NCBI GenBank assembly: GCA_016293615.1
Contig: JAEDDX010000058.1
Location: 1 to 15,038 of the forward strand
Length of the DNA: 15,038 nucleotides
Origin: Acetatifactor sp.
GTDB taxonomy: Bacteria; Bacillota; Clostridia; Lachnospirales; Lachnospiraceae
Reading direction: 5' to 3'
Shown here: piece after piece, positions 13,488 to 15,038 of the stretch
Numbering within the stretch: the stretch's first letter is position 1
How the letters are laid out: each line of letters opens with the position of its first letter
Translations under genes and position numbers: made by a program
The notes under the pieces: generated by a model
Database searches by the model: none
What the model was told of the DNA's origin: nothing
What the model saw: only the letters and a program-made list of their open reading frames with translations

Positions 13488-14768
13488 CTACATTTTTACA
13501 AGGTATCTTCCGACTTCCCAATCAGAAACCTGCAGCATATAGTCATTCCACTCATCATTTTTCAGCTTCGCGTAGATCTTTGTCAATTCTTCGCCCAGAA
13601 CCTCCTTCATCAGAGGATCCTGTTCAAACAGTACGATGGCATCCTTCAGATTGCCCGGCAGCGGCTTGGCGTCCGCGGCATTCTCTTCGCCCGGTTCCAG
13701 CTTCTTATGAATGCCGTCCATGCCTGCCGCAATGCAGACTGCGATTGCCAGATATGGGTTGGCAGCCGGGTCGGGGAATCTCAGCTCCACCTTGCTTTCT
13801 CCCAGGAGGTTGTGGCATTTCAGCATTGTTTTCTCGCCCCTCGTCGACCAGTCGATCTTTCCGGGCGCGCCAAAGCCGGACAGGATTCTCTTGTAGGAAT
13901 TCACGATAGGGTTCGTCACGGCACACAGTGCCGCCGCATGCTTCATGATGCCGCCCATAAAATACCGGGCCTCCTCGGACACACCATACTCGTCTTCTCC
14001 ATGAAACAGATTCTTGCCGTCCTTGTACAGAGACAGATTCAGATGCATGCCGGATCCGGTCACATCGGTTCTCGGTTTGGGCATAAAGGTTGCGTATAAG
14101 CCGAACCTCTTGGCGATGGAGCGGATGGCAAATTTAAAAGTCATCAGAGAGTCCGCTGTCTCCAGCGCTTCCCCCTGTGTAAAATCGATCTCATGCTGAG
14201 CAGGCCCTTTTTCATGATGGGAGGATTCAATGTCAAACCCCATCTGTTCCAATGTCAGGACCATGTCTCTTCTTGCATTTTCTCCCAGGTCAAGCGGACC
14301 GACATCTAGATAACCTGCCTTTTCATGTGTGATCGTCGTCGGCGTTCCGTTATCATCCGTATGGAAGAGGAAAAACTCGCACTCCGGATCCACGATGAAC
14401 GCATATCCCTCGCCGGCAGCCTGATCCAGCACCTTCTTCAAAATGGTTCTGGGGCTCATCTCGAACAGTTCGCCGTTCCGATAGCAGACATCACAGATAA
14501 ACTTTCCGACCTTTCCCTGCTGGGGTCTCCAGGGCAGGATGACAAACGAATCCAGCACAGGATGGAGATACAGATTCATCCCGGGATCATATAATTCATC
14601 AAACAGGGCTGAGCCCTCAATGGAGAATTGATTGCCCAATACTCTGTCGATCTGTCCGAGTGTAACGGCTATGTTCTTCAGATTGCCGAACACATCCGTA
14701 AACTGGAGGCGTATGAATTCCACATCTTCCTCTTCGATCAGCCGCAATATGTCACTTCTTGTTTTCAT
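13488..14768 (-). CDS. glnA: Glutamine synthetase, type I family
   Basis: The 426-residue enzyme joins ammonia to glutamate. Visible motifs: N-terminal FIRLQFTDVFGNLKNI, the IEGSALFDE segment, DPECEFFLF (metal-ligand Glu), GPAQHEIDF, PKPRTDVTGSGMHLNLSL, VNSYKRI and VELRFPDPAANPYLAIA. The 430-450 length fits the GSI-alpha type without an adenylylation loop. The segment after NSYKR reads GFGAPGKIDWSTRGEKTMLK, lacking the usual NRS-x-x-IR form of the active-site region, so it is somewhat divergent. The ATG at 14768 has a GGAG site eight bases upstream; an upstream TTG reading (14855) would run through the structured leader and is rejected. It lies between gdhA and the ANTAR gene. Confidence 0.93.
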   Translation of the reverse strand: MKTRSDILRLIEEEDVEFIRLQFTDVFGNLKNIAVTLGQIDRVLGNQFSIEGSALFDELYDPGMNLYLHPVLDSFVILPWRPQQGKVGKFICDVCYRNGELFEMSPRTILKKVLDQAAGEGYAFIVDPECEFFLFHTDDNGTPTTITHEKAGYLDVGPLDLGENARRDMVLTLEQMGFDIESSHHEKGPAQHEIDFTQGEALETADSLMTFKFAIRSIAKRFGLYATFMPKPRTDVTGSGMHLNLSLYKDGKNLFHGEDEYGVSEEARYFMGGIMKHAAALCAVTNPIVNSYKRILSGFGAPGKIDWSTRGEKTMLKCHNLLGESKVELRFPDPAANPYLAIAVCIAAGMDGIHKKLEPGEENAADAKPLPGNLKDAIVLFEQDPLMKEVLGEELTKIYAKLKNDEWNDYMLQVSDWEVGRYLVKM

Positions 14769-14795
14769 GTTTTGTCTCCTCTCACAAATGGTTTT

Positions 14796-14876
14796 CTGTC
14801 CGTTATCCGTAAGACAGTAAAAGAATAAGGCGCCAAACAGACCTGTTACCCACAAGTTTTGCTGACGCCTTTGTCA
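14796..14876 (-). promoter_or_regulatory. glnA leader with two A1/G4 hexaloop hairpins: candidate ANTAR target
   Basis: Hairpin 1 is TGAC-[AAAGGC]-GTCA (14876-14863). Hairpin 2 is CTGTCTT-[ACGGAT]-AA, a two-base bulge, GACAG (14817-14796). Both six-base loops have A at position 1 and G at position 4, the rule for ANTAR-binding hairpins. AAGGCG in the first hairpin (14871-14866) can instead pair with CGCCTT (14832-14827), forming a long terminator-like stem followed by ATTCTTTT. The linker is longer than in characterised ANTAR leaders, so the call is tentative. Confidence 0.5.
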
Positions 14877-14894
14877 TCTCATCACGATGATACT

Positions 14895-14923
14895 ATTCTA
14901 TTCTTTTTTAATCGCCTTGTAAA
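14895..14923 (-). promoter_or_regulatory. Promoter of the glnA-ANTAR operon
   Basis: TTTACA (14923-14918), a 17-base spacer and TAGAAT (14900-14895) lie in the gdhA-glnA gap. The expected start near 14888 gives a leader of about 120 nt that includes both hexaloop hairpins. Box match and spacing are good. Confidence 0.72.
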
Positions 14924-14955
14924 GGATTTCTTTTAAGAACTTGCTCACCTGGTCA

Positions 14956-15038
14956 CTATACAATGCCCTGTGCCTTCATGGCGTCTGCAACCTTTAAGAA
15001 GCCTGCGATGTTGGCGCCTGCCACATAGTTGCCTTCCA
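14956..15038 (-). CDS. gdhA: NADP-type glutamate dehydrogenase, C-terminal end only
   Basis: Read on the minus strand from the window edge, the frame gives EGNYVAGANIAGFLKVADAM and then KAQGIV before a TAG stop (14958-14956). This is the conserved C-terminal helix of hexameric, usually NADP-dependent, glutamate dehydrogenases, which end in an N-Y-V-x-G-A-N-I-A-G-F-x-K-V-A-D-A-M pattern. Only 26 residues are in the window; the rest lies to the right. The enzyme makes glutamate from 2-oxoglutarate and ammonia, and glnA next to it makes glutamine, so the pair forms the ammonia-assimilation route. No convincing dedicated terminator is visible before the glnA promoter. Confidence 0.93.
   Translation of the reverse strand, partial: EGNYVAGANIAGFLKVADAMKAQGIV

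Noticed and set aside
14769..14855. N-terminal extension of glnA from a TTG at 14855
   Set aside because: The extension is hydrophobic and unlike the family, overlaps the structured leader, and the ATG at 14768 has a good ribosome site and begins at the family N-terminus.

Overview
The window reads as an ordinary chromosomal segment of a low-to-mid GC Firmicute. The gene content (TsaB/RimI/TsaD cluster, DapL, glnA followed by an ANTAR regulator, ECF-type CbiMQO transporter, TraX-like protein, DUF3842 protein) and strong AGGAGG-type ribosome sites suggest a Clostridia member, most likely Lachnospiraceae; this taxonomic call is inference. Every gene I support is on the minus strand, so transcription runs from high to low coordinates. 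No insertion sequence, CRISPR array or phage gene was seen.

In transcription order: (1) 15038-12930: the 3' end of an NADP-type glutamate dehydrogenase gene, then a promoter and a structured leader, glnA (glutamine synthetase) and an ANTAR-domain RNA-binding antiterminator. (2) dapL (12869-11655), lysine/cell-wall precursor synthesis, closed by a strong intrinsic terminator. (3) 11580-9953: a small unknown protein, a TraX-family membrane protein and a DUF3842 protein, closely packed or overlapping. (4) 9956-5732: a strong promoter, a leader of about 180 nt holding mutually exclusive terminator and antiterminator hairpins, then larC (nickel-pincer cofactor synthesis, with a 44-residue His-rich tandem repeat) and cbiM, cbiQ and cbiO, an energy-coupling-factor metal transporter that the larC linkage argues is for nickel. 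(5) 5712-217: a housekeeping cluster with a YcxB-like membrane protein, tsaE, tsaB, rimI, a small zinc-ribbon-like protein, rnz, tsaD and ispD. It covers t6A tRNA modification, ribosomal protein acetylation, tRNA 3' processing and isoprenoid synthesis. (6) A truncated tRNA-Ser(UGA) with its own near-consensus promoter at the left edge.

The two most interesting regions are non-coding leaders. The larC leader looks like a transcription-attenuating, possibly metal-sensing, RNA. The glnA leader carries two hairpins whose six-base loops have A at position 1 and G at position 4, the hallmark of ANTAR-protein targets. One of them is mutually exclusive with a terminator-like stem, and an ANTAR protein with a degenerate receiver domain is encoded just downstream of glnA. 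Together these suggest a self-contained nitrogen-responsive antitermination circuit.
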